From: Tetragonia tetragonoides
Lineage: Eukaryota; Streptophyta; Magnoliopsida; Caryophyllales; Aizoaceae
DNA length: 64,000 bases
Assembly: GCA_038025085.1 (NCBI GenBank)
Contig: CM076142.1
Coordinates: 30,027,001 to 30,091,000, forward strand
Reading direction: 5' to 3'
The translations under genes and the position numbers were made by a program. Positions 49,228 to 61,653 of the stretch are shown here, in pieces; within the stretch, counting starts at the first letter, position 1, and every line of letters begins with the position of its first letter. The notes below the pieces were generated by a model. The model made no database searches, was not told the DNA's origin, and saw only the letters and a program-made list of their open reading frames with translations.

Positions 49228-49880
49228 TAAGTTACAATGGTTTAGTATCATAAGAAATCAGTAATAAGTCACGTTAGTGTGTTATTTTAAAATTTTATTT
49301 GTTGTGTTGGAAATAATTAATAACCACCCTTGCCAGTTTGTTGTAATAAGGATTGTAAAATTACTTTTAAATTTGTTGTTGTTTTTTGTTATTAGATATA
49401 AACTTAGTTGATTGTAACAAATACTAAATTTAGATTTTAGTATGGACTTCGGTACTTGTAAATCGGAGGGTATACAGTGAATTCAATTTCAATTCCAATT
49501 CCTAAAAATAAAGAACTAGTACAAGCAAATCAACTTCATAAGAATTAGGAACTGGTTATTCCAATTCGAATTTTAATCATGAATAGCGCAAATCACAATA
49601 CCCGGTAGATATCCTATTGCGTTCACCCCTACTTAAGGGTGGTAAAAGATGGGTATATAGGTCATTTACAAGTTACAACCAAAATCCTTTTAGAACCAAA
49701 GATTTTAGCGAGACAAGCCGAATAGGGGAAAATAAAGATTTTAGTGGGACAGAGGTGGTAAAATTGTAGAGACGATTAGTATAGTAAGTTTTTGCACTGT
49801 TTGAAATTGTTTTCTTTGCTTTATTTCGTGCAAAATCTTTCGGCGTTTCTTCTTCTCCTCATAAGTAGGACCGATTTTTA

Positions 49881-50182
49881 GGGCTCGTTTACTTGAATGT
49901 AATGATGATTACATTGTAATGCACCATTTTATAGGTTATATATGGGTTAGAAAAGGATGAGGGAGAGGAGAAACATGGAAAGAGTGAATTTGATTACGAT
50001 CGACATCCATTGTAATCACAATTATTCTACTTTAGAACATGTAAAGATGATTACATTGGATGATGCAATATCAAGCTCCAAAATCTCACATTCTCCTTTC
50101 CCTCCTTCATTTTTAATCCACATTTACTCTATAAAATGATGAATTACATTGTAATCATCATTGCTTACAAGTAAACACCACC
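49881..50182. mobile_element. Tourist-type MITE, 302 bp
   Basis: Ends GGGCTCGTTTACTTGAATGT and, inverted, GGTGGTGTTTACTTGTAAGC are flanked by TTA (49878-49880 and 50183-50185). The subterminal ATGATGATTACATTGTAAT is also inverted at the other end. Confidence 0.85.
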
Positions 50183-50880
50183 TTAAGGTGCGCCATACGG
50201 AGTAAACGCCCCCAACTTTTAAGGGGCCTAAAAAATTCGAGCTGCCCTATATATTTTATTTTATTTTATTTGTATGTTGACGACTGAATAGGCTAGAAAA
50301 TTTGCAATTTTGTAATTTTAAAAAATAATTTAGCTATTAGTGCTATGAATTAATCACCAAGGAAAAAAAACATATTCTATTGGGGTCTCGTTTTACAATT
50401 TTGCACAAGGTCTCTAAAATGTTTGAAACAGCCCAAGGGGCCAATTGAGAAGCTTAATGAGCAAAACATCACCTTATACCATACCGTTTATTATACTTAT
50501 TCCTACTACTATTACGTTAATGATCTTCTCAAAGTGTACGTTCTAATTTTTGTAACCAAAAAAAAAGTGTACGTTCTAATTTGTTGTATTTTGACCTACT
50601 CGTAATTAATTTTCATTTGATGTTAGAATTTGCTTTGCATCCGTGATTGGTTGATCGTGATTCCAAAAATACTTAAAGCATTATTATGTGATAGAGCATA
50701 ATAAATCTGAACCTACCGACGTACGTAAAAATGCATGTATGAGGGAAAAAATCATTTGATCTTGTCCATTTCAAATTATACAATAGTAATATATTCTTAA
50801 ATAGAGTTCAATGAATGAAATTATCAATGTACTCTTTAATAACTACTAGGAAAATAGACACTACACATTAGTAATCCCAA
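50183..50880. other. Intergenic, nothing recognised
   Basis: AT-rich. The pair of GTGTACGTTCTAATTT copies at 50535 and 50568 is a short duplication. Confidence 0.4.
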
Positions 50881-50884
50881 ATTT

Positions 50885-51790
50885 GCCTCATCATATAAAA
50901 AAATCACACATTTCGTTTTGTCCCAAAATAATCCAAAAATTACAATGTTCATGGGTTAACTGAAAACAGTGTTAAAGGAAGTTAACACCGTTGCTAACGG
51001 GTAATGCTTCATTAAAAATGGAAGGGAATTTTTCTATTTTCCTCGGCTTGAATTTACACCTGCACCCTGTCTCTCTTATCTCAATTGGATTCCTAAAACA
51101 AGTTGATGATTGCATTCTAGAGGAAGGATATCAAAAGGGGAGACGTAACTTGGGTTATTTATTTATTTATTTATTTTTATGATTTTGAAGCTTGAAACAA
51201 GGCAAAATAACAATAACTTTGATCTAATTTCAGTGGGTGCTTGTTTTATATTATCAATTGCATGTCGAAAAAATTAGTGGTTTTAGGGTTTTTTAATGTG
51301 CAATTGATTTGAGATTAATGCTTGGTTGGTTTGCAATTTATTGGGGTTTGTATATATGATTGAAATTCATGTATATCATTGATTGAGGGTGGGGGAGTTT
51401 AAAGTTCTTGTTTTTACCTTCATGTGTTAACTGATCATTTCATTTATTGTGTTGGGATTGATTAATAAACTCAGCATGTTGAGGGTCAAAATTAGTAGGA
51501 TTGAGCCATTGAGAAAGAAGGGATTCAATTTGGGGGAACGGTTTCAATTTTGGGGATATTTAATCAATTAGAAAATTTTGGATAAAAACCATGACTAGCT
51601 GCAAGTTGTTCTTCCTCGTTTCAATTCACACCCAAAACAGATGGGATTTAACTGACTTCTCAAACAAAACTTAAACGTTAGTGACAATATTAACGGAAAG
51701 TTAACACCATGTTCATTTAACCTATAGACATTAACGTGAGCAATTTTTGGGACTGTTTGAAAAGCTAACCGTTTGTGTGAAACATAGCCT
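50885..51790. mobile_element. Probable MULE-type element (weak TIRs)
   Basis: Left CACACATTTCGTTTTGTCCC...TTCATGGGTTAACT is mirrored by right-hand minus-strand CACACAAACGG...CAGTCCCAAAAATTG...GGTTAAATGAACATG. TIRs are diverged and the TSD is not resolved. Confidence 0.4.
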
Positions 51791-51861
51791 TGTATTCACA
51801 ATTGAGTAGAAAAATAGAAATGAACAAATGATAGAAAGTGTACTAGGGACTGCTATTCAAT

Positions 51862-54171
51862 CACAAGTACAAAACCATCAATAGGCGTCGGTCAAATACC
51901 CCATTAGGCGTCGGTTTAGAACCGACGCCCACACCCTCAACGCCAATGCTTCAAAGAATAGGCGTCGGTTATTCCAGAAGGGTTTTTGGCGTCGATTGTC
52001 TGAAGAACCGACGCCAATTAGAACAACCGACGCCAATTACTATCGCACTCGTTTGTTGGTTCAAATAACCGACGCCAATTTAGTTGTTAGGCGTCGGTTG
52101 TATTGATCAACCGATGCCAAAAAGTTAATTCATAATTACATGTATAATTACTAGGTCCAGAAATGGAAAAACTAATCAAAGTTATTGAGCTATGAAGAAA
52201 ACTTTGCTGTTTAGGGAACAGTTGAATTGTTTAGCGAGTTAGCTTTGTTGCAATAACACAAGAGACACAAGATTATTACTACTGCAATCAACATAAATTG
52301 TTTAGCGAGTTAGTTCAGAAAACTATTGATACGCTCCTTCAGAAAATGTCCTCTTTACAACAATACCAACATTACAGCAATACCAAAATTACAGCAACCT
52401 GCACACCCACAAGACACCCGCTACTGCACACTATCAACCTGACCACCTTCGACCACAACCAGACACTACCTGCAGACACAAACAGACCACCAGCCACCAC
52501 AAACAGACTCCAGAGTGACCCGACAACAGCCCAAGCAGTAGTCTAACAGTCGTGGAACGATTTCGTCAAAAGAACGTTTTTTTTGGCACAAACACACTAT
52601 CCATAAATTCTATTGAACACGTAAAGAGACTCAATTGACAATCTGTATACATTCCCTTTTTCAATAAAACTCACTCTGATCTTTTACCAAAGAAAAAAGC
52701 AAAGGAATGACCATAATACTAATGAATTTTACAAGTATAAATCCACAATTGCATAAACAATCAATTGCTGATTACAATTTCATCATCACAAATAACCCAC
52801 CCTTCCCCTAGTGACTTCCATTGCCATTGAATTCCTCTCCTTTTCCCTTACCAACTCTTTACTTGGCATGGTGCACTTAGGCCCTTTGCATTCCAAAACC
52901 TAATCATGCTTTATGTACTGAACTTTGCTATAACTAACCAACTTTGGGCCACCAAATATTAAGGCACTTTGTTTTCAAATCCAAACACAAAAAACAGAAC
53001 AAAACATAGTAAAAAGGGACAAGTCCTCAAATATACACTAAAAAAACGAAGCAAAGGCTTGTTTCTTCAGCTGCCTAGCCACTTAACTTGCCACTTTATA
53101 TATATATAATAATGAAATCAAATTGGTAAACCCTAATTCCAAAAAAAAAAATACTAATCACATTATTCAATCAACCCACTATTATCTGTTGCTTTTAGAA
53201 ATATCAAACACATACACAATTCAGAAACACTTGTACACAACCAATTCAGCGGAATTACTATTATCCGAATATGATTTGACACCACAATTTCTGTTATATA
53301 AACCAACACTATCCAAATACACATCTCAAATTGAGGAAGAGCCTTGGAAATTTCACTCCAGTAACCATCGCAGAACAGAATTGGCAACAACAACCATTCA
53401 AGCAATAATATGAAAATTGACAACAATTTCGAAATTTGACATCAATAACTCACGAATCAAATTGTAACAAAGAGGAAATTTCTTTCAAACTAAAAAAACA
53501 AAAACCTGGGGTTTTTGAAAAATAAAATTGAGACAGAGAAACGACATACCTCTAATCAATGAAACCTCCACAATCGTCGATGGCGTGAAGGACCGCCCAA
53601 TTCCCAAAAGGTGAGTGTGGAGAAAAGGGAAGGGACTCAAGAAGTGCTGAACGATTGGTTGCTTCACTCAAGAATTGCTTCCCAATTCATCAATCTTCAA
53701 TTTTTAATAACCGTTGGTCGGTGAGCACAGGGTAGGCGAGCGGTGAGGTGGTTATCTAGTGGGAATTTAGGGTTTCTGGTGGTGGTTTTGTGATGGTCGG
53801 CGAGCGGTGAGGTGGGTGGTGGTTTTGTGATGAGCACGAGTCTTGGAAGAGAGGGCAAAGGGTAGGGCGAGTCTGGAATTGAAGAGAGATGTGAGTGAGC
53901 GCGCTGCTTAGGTAGTGGGGCGTCGGTTGAGTTATCACCTTTTTTAATTAATTTTTTTTTAAAAGTAAGGTATAGGCGTCGGTCATTTACCTTACCAGAC
54001 GCCTATGCCATTCCGTTTTTTTTTTGGGCTTTTTGCGTTGATGGTCCGAAAGAACCGACGCCAACATTTGACTATTATTTACCAAATATGCCACCGCACA
54101 CTAATAGACGTCGGTTGTACAAAAGAACCGACGCCTATTAGGCGACGCCTATAGCATGTTTTGTACTAGTG
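51862..54171. mobile_element. CACTA (En/Spm) non-autonomous transposon, 2310 bp
   Basis: Termini CACAAGTACAAAACCATC (left, a CACTA variant) and, inverted, CACTAGTACAAAACATGC are flanked by the 3-bp duplication AAT (51859-51861 and 54172-54174). Subterminal regions contain at least ten copies of AGGCGTCGGTT or AACCGACGCC in both orientations, as expected for transposase-binding repeats of CACTA elements. No transposase frame is present. Confidence 0.92.
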
Positions 54172-54712
54172 AATATCGATGAAGTCTTTCAATTGGTGCT
54201 ATATATTGATTAATATTGATCAAAATTTGCCAATCTAGTGTAACAACTCAATCAAGGAATGAATCCATATAGCATTAAAAGGGAATAAACGTACATCAAA
54301 TTTACAAATTAAACAAGAGAACCCTTACCATGTTTTGGTTGGAGTTGACCAAAATAATGAATCCTGAATAGATCAAACTAATTAAGCAATATGGCAAACA
54401 ATAAGAACATTATCAAATTTAAAATACCATCTTTCTTGGTGAATGATCCAAGTCAAAGCATTAATGAGATCATTCACCATGTCATCAACCAATAGGAAAT
54501 CAGTTTTAATTTTCTGAACATTCAAAACCCAAATTATAATACTACAAAAGATGTAGACTTGGCTACGTAAGTGTACCTAAAGAAGACCTTATAAATCTTT
54601 CAATGGAACATACCCTTCAGAAAAAACTAAAGATCCTAATCTGAAAGCTCAGCTCAGGTTATAATTGAAAGGAATATAATCCTGTACATTTTGTCATCAT
54701 CTTATTCTAACA

Positions 54713-56186
54713 ATGGCTGATTTAGACTTAAAGTTGCTTGGGGTATGGAACAGCCCTTTTAGTCGCAGAGTGGAAATTGCCCTAAACTTGAAGGGCATTC
54801 AATATGAATACATAGAGGAAGATATTCAGAACAAGAGTCCAGAGCTTCTCAAATCCAACCCTGTCCATAAGAAGGTTCCGGTCCTCGTCCACGACGGAAA
54901 ACCGATTGCTGAGTCTCAAGTGATCCTAGAGTACCTAGATGATACTTGGAAGGATAAGCCTATCTTTCCTCAAAAGCCTTATGATAAAGCTATGGCGCGC
55001 TTTTGGGCTAAGTTCATTGATGACAAGGTATGTACCATAGTTGTTTGATTTTGTTTTCTGTCCTTTGAAATGAAAATTTCGATTGTAGGTTAGGTGCAGG
55101 TCAATAACCAACGTGTAATGGGTGCTCTCGGGTGTACCCGGGTGTACCCACCTGGGTACATCCGAGAGCACTCAAACATTTGGGGTCAACCAGGAGATTA
55201 GATCATTGCTTGAAAGTAATTGAATTGGACCTGTATTCATGTTTGAATCATACACATAACACATGTACACCTCAAGCAATTTTCCAATTTAAAAAATTGG
55301 ATTAATTCTAATGGAATTTGATTCTAATGTAGAAGCTGTGAATTAGTGGGGACCCTCAAAGTATTAATCTAATAACAAAGTACAAGGTGTCAGATATAAG
55401 AGTTTTTATTGGCTCCAAATCTGATGTACAGTATCATACAAAGATTTCAATGTGGGAAGTATCAAATGGGGATTGAGAGTTTGTGGGAAATCACTCTAAT
55501 ACATTGTGGCTATTTTGTTGCATAGTAATTGAGAATGAATATCAAAAAATAACTCCACATGTACCAAAGCACCCCTCCCCCTTTCCAAAGGCCAGTAGTC
55601 CCAGAATTGAGTAAACTGATTGTGACCAGTAAATCTTGTTATTGTATAAGACTATCCCATGGTGAGACAGGGTGACTTTTTTGTCCACAAGTCACAATTT
55701 ATTTTTAACAAAAGTCACACCGTTCATCGTGGGACGGTTTTATACAAGTTTCTATAGATTGTGACTTAATCTTAACTAGTTCAACTTTGCTTGACATTTG
55801 TTCAATTGTTCTAGTGCTTGCCTTCATTCTGGAAAGCATTTTGGGGACCAGAGGACGAACAAAGGATGGCAGAAGAAGAAGCACGAGACAACCTGAAAAC
55901 GCTCGAAAAGGAGCTCAAAGGAAAGAAGTTTTTCGGAGGGACAAGCGTAGGATATGTTGACATTGTCGCGAACGTCATTGCTTACTGGCTTGATGCCATT
56001 CAAGAAGCAACTGGAAAGAAAATTCTAACAAAAGAGGCATTCCCTTTGCTAAGCAAGTGGAAAGAAGAGTTTGTGAAGTGCAACCTTGTCAAGGAAAAAC
56101 TTCCTCCTTGGGAAAGACTTGTTGCTTTCTACCAAATTCGTATTGAAGCTGCCAAGGCTTTAAGTAATGGCAAAAGAAATTATTAG
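54713..56186 (+). CDS. GSTU: Tau-class glutathione S-transferase (2 exons)
   Basis: Exon 1 is 54713-55027 and exon 2 is 55815-56186, phase 0 (donor AAG|GTATGT, acceptor GTTCTAG|TGC). The product is 228 aa. Residues 1-85 form the thioredoxin-like domain, with [17 protein letters not shown] containing the tau catalytic Ser, [20 protein letters not shown] (GSH-binding cis-Pro and ES motif) and ILEYLDDTW. Exon 2 encodes the all-helical domain with [32 protein letters not shown] and [12 protein letters not shown]. The single intron after ...FWAKFIDDK is the conserved tau-class position. It is cytosolic and conjugates glutathione to electrophilic or xenobiotic compounds, and is usually stress-induced. 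A TATA-like CCTTATAAATC lies about 125 bp upstream. It appears intact. Confidence 0.95.
55117..55172. repeat. Near-perfect palindrome in the GST intron
   Basis: GTGCTCTCGGGTGTACCC and, 13 bases on, GGGTACATCCGAGAGCAC form an inverted repeat with one or two mismatches. It could be a solo fused terminus of a TIR element. Confidence 0.75.
55652..55752. mobile_element. Tiny TIR element in the GST intron (about 100 bp)
   Basis: TTGTATAAGACTATCCCA...GTGACTTTT and, inverted, CTTGTATAAAACCGTCCCA...GTGACTTTTG make a foldback structure. A similar phrase occurs at 47205-47470. Confidence 0.55.
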
Positions 56187-57380
56187 AAACACGAACGATG
56201 TATGGATTAAATTTTCGCAGTGGATCAGAGAGAGGTTATTCCTGTTGCTCAAATAAACATTGATCATATTCGAGCTCGTTTGCTTCATGAGTTAATTGAC
56301 TTTTTAAGTCTAGCATAATACATAAAGATTGTACTAGTTAGTAGCGTTGATTGTCACATAAATTTCCAAAGCACATCCTATGTTGATATCTAATTTCGTC
56401 AATTTGTTTTTGATTTTCATGTTTGCTCTGTTCTCATATGAATAAGGTCATGCTAAGAAGCTTCAAATCATGACTATTAATACCAGGAAACTGCTGTGTG
56501 ACAGTAGAACTAATTTCAAACAAATGAAAGCAAGTGTGAAGCACTAGAACTAGTTCTACAAAAATTTATCTTCTTATAGTGTAGCTTCTACATTAAGTAT
56601 TATGATTCCCTAACAGGTAATGAAGAAGATCGAAGAATCAAGCACAATGGCGAGTACGAATGATATTACTAATAATAGAATTTGGATAACAAATTCACAT
56701 GAAAACTCTAAACTAAAGCAGATTACACATTCAAATATTGACTGAACAGTTCAACAAAGTACAATCCAAAGTTAGAGAAATTGACAGTTCACATTTTAAA
56801 GTGGAAGGATTTACCTGTTAAGTGGAGTTAGATGAATCAACTAGTCAGCAAATGGACGTCAAGGTGGACTATGTATTGGGCCATTACTAGCAGTTTCTGA
56901 TCAATTTATCTTATAGATTTTGGATCAATATCTATCATCAATAGAACTGATTGATATGACAATAATTCAACTAGTCATATTGACTCAAAAGACAAGATGT
57001 TGCATTTAATCAAAAGAGTATACAAGTTACAAAACTGAAGTGTATTCACAGGTTTGAAAAACAGACGAAAGAAAAACAACTTCAACTTCCTTTACTTAGA
57101 GCATCATATTAGTGAAAACTAAGAACATCAAAATCATCACTCAGCAGCGAGGTCCGGAAACACAACATCAGAGGATTCAGACTTTCAGAGCAAGAATTGC
57201 AAGTCTCCGTTCTCTACCTACCATACAACCTGCTGTACTCGGATCCTGAAGATCAAATCACACGCCACCAATTGTAAAAACATGAACAAAGAAGTTCTAA
57301 TTGAGGCCTGTAGGTGTGTCAATATCGCAATATTCTATCAAAAAATGCATCTTGGTTTCCCTTTTACTCAGGTTAACTGA
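56187..57380. other. GST 3' flank and intergenic sequence
   Basis: The first few hundred bases are presumably GST 3' UTR (AATAAGG near 56441). No other gene or element was recognised. Confidence 0.4.
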
Positions 57381-57386
57381 AGAAGC

Positions 57387-58515
57387 CTATATGCTGCCCA
57401 ACAATATCAGTAATGCTAAGCTCTGAGCATAAGTATCCATATAGTCTATGGCCTTACTACAGTTTTCTGTGAGAATTTCATGTTTTGAGGTCTTCAGATT
57501 GTAGTAAATCACCTTATTTGAATCCCTCATACAAAACAACAATTCGTCGTTCTTCTTCCAATACAAGAACTCATCAACCTCTAAATTATTCAAAGTGTAT
57601 GTCTTTGTCCATGCTTTTGCTGTGCCGCGCTTTTCCATCATCCATATGCAAACATTAATATGTCATTGATCTCTATAAGTGCAAGAGATCTCTTCAAAAC
57701 ATATAGTTGGCAACCAAGGTTATTGTGTTCAGGCAATTCCATGCTGGTAAATCCCTCACTAGACAAATCAAAAGAAAGAAAATGCGAAAACCTTAGTCCG
57801 TCTTTCTTACTGTACCCAAGCCAATATACCTCCCCTTCAAAGTCCCTCGTCGACACCCTCTCCAAATAGTACAAACAGAACAACAGTTTCTCTGTTTCGG
57901 TCTAGACCATGTTTCCGAACCTAGGCTGTTAACCAAAGCGTTCGAGTAATCACAATGACCCCTAATTGCCACTACCTTATAATCATTATTCACAATGTCA
58001 AATCCAAACCCAAGTTTGATTTTACTATCCCGCCACATAGATCCACAATCTTCATATCCCGTAACTGGGACTTGAAAGATTTTTCGAATGGAGGGATTCC
58101 ACAATATCACCCTATTCGACCGGTAAATGCGTTTAAGAGCCTTATGCATCAAAAACACCCCGTTAACATATCGACAACGTTGAAGTTCTTGCTCATCAGT
58201 TGTGCATGGTCATCGTCGTCTTTGGCAGGATTGAGTACCTTAAGTTCCCTAAGTGTTGTACTACAACGGATGAGCAAGGGTTTTGCATGGCGAGTTTTCG
58301 GATGTTATTAAGTATTTACCTTCTACATTATTCTTGTAAGAGGAATAATGTTGTTTAGCAAAATTAGGATCCATAATAAGAGAGTTCATTGTCTTACAAA
58401 CGCACCTGCAAATTAGTAAACTTTTTACGGGAAGCCTTGGTAATATTTCCATCCATAATTCTTGAGGTAAAAGATCATATATCATCTTTCTCTTCATTGA
58501 CCTGGTGATTATCAT
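57387..58515 (-). pseudogene. F-box/FBA protein gene with multiple frameshifts
   Basis: From ATG at 58515 the minus strand encodes an F-box (LPQELWMEILPRLPVKSLLI, then CRCVCKTMNSLI), the part that binds SKP1 in SCF ubiquitin ligases. In other frames it encodes an F-box-associated beta-propeller-like region: RVILWNPSIRKIF, LGFGFDIVNNDYKVVAI, VYWLGYSKKDG, FLSFDLSSEGF and AWTKTYTLNNLEVDEFLYW. The whole spans 376 codons, the usual length. Frame changes occur near 58270, 58160, 57880 and 57650. The first frame stops after ...KTLAHPL and the last ends ...LALLILLGSI. Order and conservation are good, so inactivation is recent or the breaks are assembly errors. It is the last gene before a transposon-rich tract. 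Confidence 0.85.
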
Positions 58516-58713
58516 GCTTAATTAACAAAGGCAGCCGCTAATATGTTTGTTTTAATCCCTAATGAGAGAACTTTGAGACTTGAAAAAACCCTTTTTCTCT
58601 CCTTTATCTGTAGGTGAATTGAGTATTCCTCTATGATTTCGAGTTGTCAGTACCTTTTGTTCTTGGGCTTGCTGGGGGCCTTGGCTTTGTAGTTATTTGG
58701 ATAGGCCTATTAG

Positions 58714-59514
58714 TAGTGAGGGGTGAAAGTTTGGACATTTGCCAAATTCAAATCCAATTCGAAGTATTTTGGACTCGTAATTTTGAGTCTAAATCCAATC
58801 CGAATTAATATTGAATTTTGAATTTTGAGTTCGAATCTAAATCCGAATTATTTTAAAAAATCCGATCCAATCCGATTTATCCAAAATTTTTAAATGTCTT
58901 CGTAAAAATCTTTAAGTTCCACTGTAAAATGCGAGAGTGGGTGGAGGGGTGACTTGAGAGAGAGAGGGAAGGATTTAAACTAGGATATGAGAGTGAAAAT
59001 AAGAGTTGAGACTTGTTTTTTATTGAATACATTAGAAAGAGAGTAAGGTGCAAATATTATTAGGGTTTTGAGATTTTATGAAAATGACATGTTCTTTTAA
59101 ATGGAATGATAAGAAACGACATGGAATTAAACAAAATGGAACAGATTGTGTAACGGAATATGAGTCAGAAAAAATGAGATACAGAAGGGATGCATCGTAG
59201 AACAGAATAGAACAAAGTTGAACGAAATGCAATATAGCGTGGAAACGAAGAAAAGAACAAGGTTAACTAAACTAGCAATAGTTGGATTTTTTTTAACTAT
59301 ATATGAATGTGTATTTAAAGATATAAAATTAGATTTAATATTATTGAAAGCAATTTGGTTTGGACTCCAAAGGGTCAAGTCCGAATCCAAATCCAAAGTC
59401 CATATATTTTTTAGTCCGAATTCAATTTAAATTTCCAAAAGTCCAATCCAAATTGATTAATTCTGTTTGGTTTGGTTTAGACTTTAGATTTTATCTGAAT
59501 AAGTTTCATCCCTA
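58714..59514. mobile_element. hAT-type MITE, about 801 bp
   Basis: Ends TAGTGAGGGGTGAAA and, inverted, TAGGGATGAAAC are flanked by octamers CCTATTAG (58706-58713) and CCTATTAA (59515-59522), 7 of 8 identical. Subterminal words AATCCAAATCC recur. A central part (59080-59230) is rich in GGAATG/GGAACAGA words. Confidence 0.8.
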
Positions 59515-60022
59515 CCTATTAATAAAGCCTAGTAACCAACAAGTGATTGAATTGATTGTTACTAATTCCACACTCTCATTTTTTTAATCAACAATTTCAT
59601 TTTTAAATTTTTTTAAGCAATGGCAATGATTTTTATTGTAAAAAGAGAAACTATTTGTTGGGAACCTTAGCATTTTTTTATTCTTAGTGAGTCGACTCAA
59701 TGTTAATAAGATTAATCTAGTCCTGAACCAAATGATTAATGATGAAGTTTAGAGCTAATCAAGGACGAGCCAATCAATGACACCTGTCCATTCGACCCGA
59801 AAAATGGGTGGTTATGGATAAGGTATTTGTGTAAATTTATAGAAATCTGACCCGTGAGTTCGACTCAAACCCACTTATCGGCCCTGTCCATGGGCTTAAA
59901 AGATATCCGGCCTAACCCACGTCCGGCCCCAGCCCTTTTTGATTAGCTCAATGATGAACCTATCGTTCCAACCCAAAAATATATAAATAAAAATAAAAAA
60001 GTGATTTCAGATGCCACAATAC

Positions 60023-61055
60023 TAGTGTTGTTCAAAAGAATGTGAACTCGACCATTCGATTTGAAAAATATGAAACTCCAATCTGAAAATATCCGAATCT
60101 TGTATTTCCAGAATCTCGGATACGTATTCGGATACTAACTTCAAAAATTTTGGAAATCCGAAAAAATTGAATGTTCGATTAGTTTCGGATATTTTTGATT
60201 TGGATATCTGAAACATTTTAATTATCCGAATAATATCAGAAACTCTTTTTTTTTTTTTTTTTTTTTTTTTCCGAGAGGGGAATAGGAGACTTTCATTCAT
60301 AGAAAAGCCATACGGCATCTACATCGAAAATAACCCTAGAATATACTAAATTAACCGTACCAATAACAAATCTGCTAACAAAACAATTAACTAGAATACC
60401 CGAGCGCGACTCCCAACATGCATAGTAACCATGTGCTTCCTTTGATGCCTCATCTTTAACGGAAGTGGAGATCTTCACCGCAAGTACCGTAATTATTTGC
60501 TCACAAAACGTTTGTATGATACCATCGATCTTGTGCATATCCGGTCCCCAAATTCATATTACTTAATACTAAATCGCACAATAGGCGAAGAGAGGATCCT
60601 ACAAAGAGGAAAAATATAAAAATCCCTAATAACTCCACAAAAGGGCGAGAAAATTTATTCCACTTAGAGAGCATAAACTAGAAATCAATGACAAAAAGAG
60701 GTGGAAAACATGAATCACAGGCCGGGAATGGCCTAAATCGGCCTTCGCGGCCTGAAAATTTGTAAGGGTTAGGGTTGAGAGAGGAAGAGGAGAGGCAAAA
60801 AAGAGAGACTAGAGTTTAGTATTTAATATCAGAAATTCTTGAATAGTTAGGATTCACATATCTGGAAGACCCAAAAATATCCAGAATATCAAAAAATAAC
60901 CAAATTAAAATCAATTTAAATAAGAAAAAAACCTTTTCGGATACCGGATATCCTCGTATTCGTACCCAAAACTACAGGTATAGATTTGGATACCAAATTC
61001 ACTATCTGAAATTTCGAATATCCTAATTGCAGATATCCGCTCATAAACAACCCTA
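60023..61055. mobile_element. hAT-type MITE with a nested retroposon
   Basis: Ends TAGTGTTGTTCA and, inverted, TAGGGTTGTTTATGAGCGG sit between octamers cacaatac and cataataa (6 of 8). Subterminal words such as ATATCCGAAT recur on both sides of the insertion at 60248-60823. Confidence 0.65.
60248..60823 (-). mobile_element. Retroposon with poly(A) tail and 17-bp TSD
   Basis: A T-run (60246-60270) marks the poly(A) tail of a minus-strand insert. The 17-mers TAATATCAGAAACTCTT (60231-60247) and TAATATCAGAAATTCTT (60824-60840) differ at one base and form a target-site duplication of LINE-mediated size. The 5' end (minus strand) is pyrimidine-rich with CAACCCTAACCCTTAC, like an mRNA or LINE leader. 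An 81-codon frame (60538-60293) is unrecognised. It is either a processed retrocopy or an internally deleted LINE. Confidence 0.75.
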
Positions 61056-61288
61056 CATAATAATCATATAATCTTCACCTTAACAATTTCTATGATGTTC
61101 TTTTTTTCTTTTTCGGATTGACTTGAAATCGGAGGATCTAGCTTTTAAGTATCGAGTAACCCCTCACTAAAAAATTGTCTAAAAAAAAAACCCCTCACTA
61201 AAAAGGTTCTCTATCTCTTAAGATAATCAATAGGGGGGAAAATAGCTTTCTCGTGAGCAAAATAGGTTTTTTTTTCCAAATAAATAAA

Positions 61289-61653
61289 TCTTCTCTATAT
61301 ATATAAATCTGGCATATTTTGAGAGTTTTGAGCCATGCCACATCATTAAATGTATTATTAGAATAATTTTTAAGAAAATAAAATTGAGAGTTTGACTTGT
61401 GATGAATAACTAGAGTTTTATAAGTGTTATAACTTAATCTTTGTCAAAACTTCAAAAGCAAAAGAAAAAAAAAAGTATTTGTACCATCGTATTCGCATCG
61501 AAAAATACTTCAAAATGAGATGCATTTACAATATGTTTAATCTTTACGTATAAGATATATTTTAAAATGTATAATGTTGAAGAATAAAATCACAAGAAAA
61601 ATAATAAAAATATATATATCTTAACCCGTGCATCGCACGGGCATCATTACTAG
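61289..61653 (+). mobile_element. Non-autonomous Helitron, 365 bp
   Basis: It starts TCTTCTCTATATATATAAAT after an A and ends in the hairpin CCCGTGCATCGCACGGG, CATCATTA and CTAG before a T. This is the A|T insertion, 5' TC, 3' hairpin and CTRR layout of Helitrons. It is closely related to 62229-62644. Confidence 0.9.

Larger units (their letters stand above)
48417..49631. mobile_element. hAT-type MITE, second copy of the 10430-11348 family, with nested MITEs
   Basis: The right half (CCAATTCCAATTCC-type words, then ACCCGGTAGATATCCTATTG and GTTCACCCCTA) aligns with 11160-11348. The left end has decayed to TAAAGGGTGC. Flanking octamers ccttgggg and cttaaggg agree at 5 of 8 positions. Confidence 0.75.

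Noticed and set aside
52298..52546. 82-codon Thr/Pro/Gln-rich frame inside the CACTA element
   Set aside because: No transposase or known host domain. Low-complexity composition from CA-rich DNA.
57955..58311. 118-codon plus-strand frame
   Set aside because: Antisense to the F-box pseudogene, which has recognisable domains on the minus strand.
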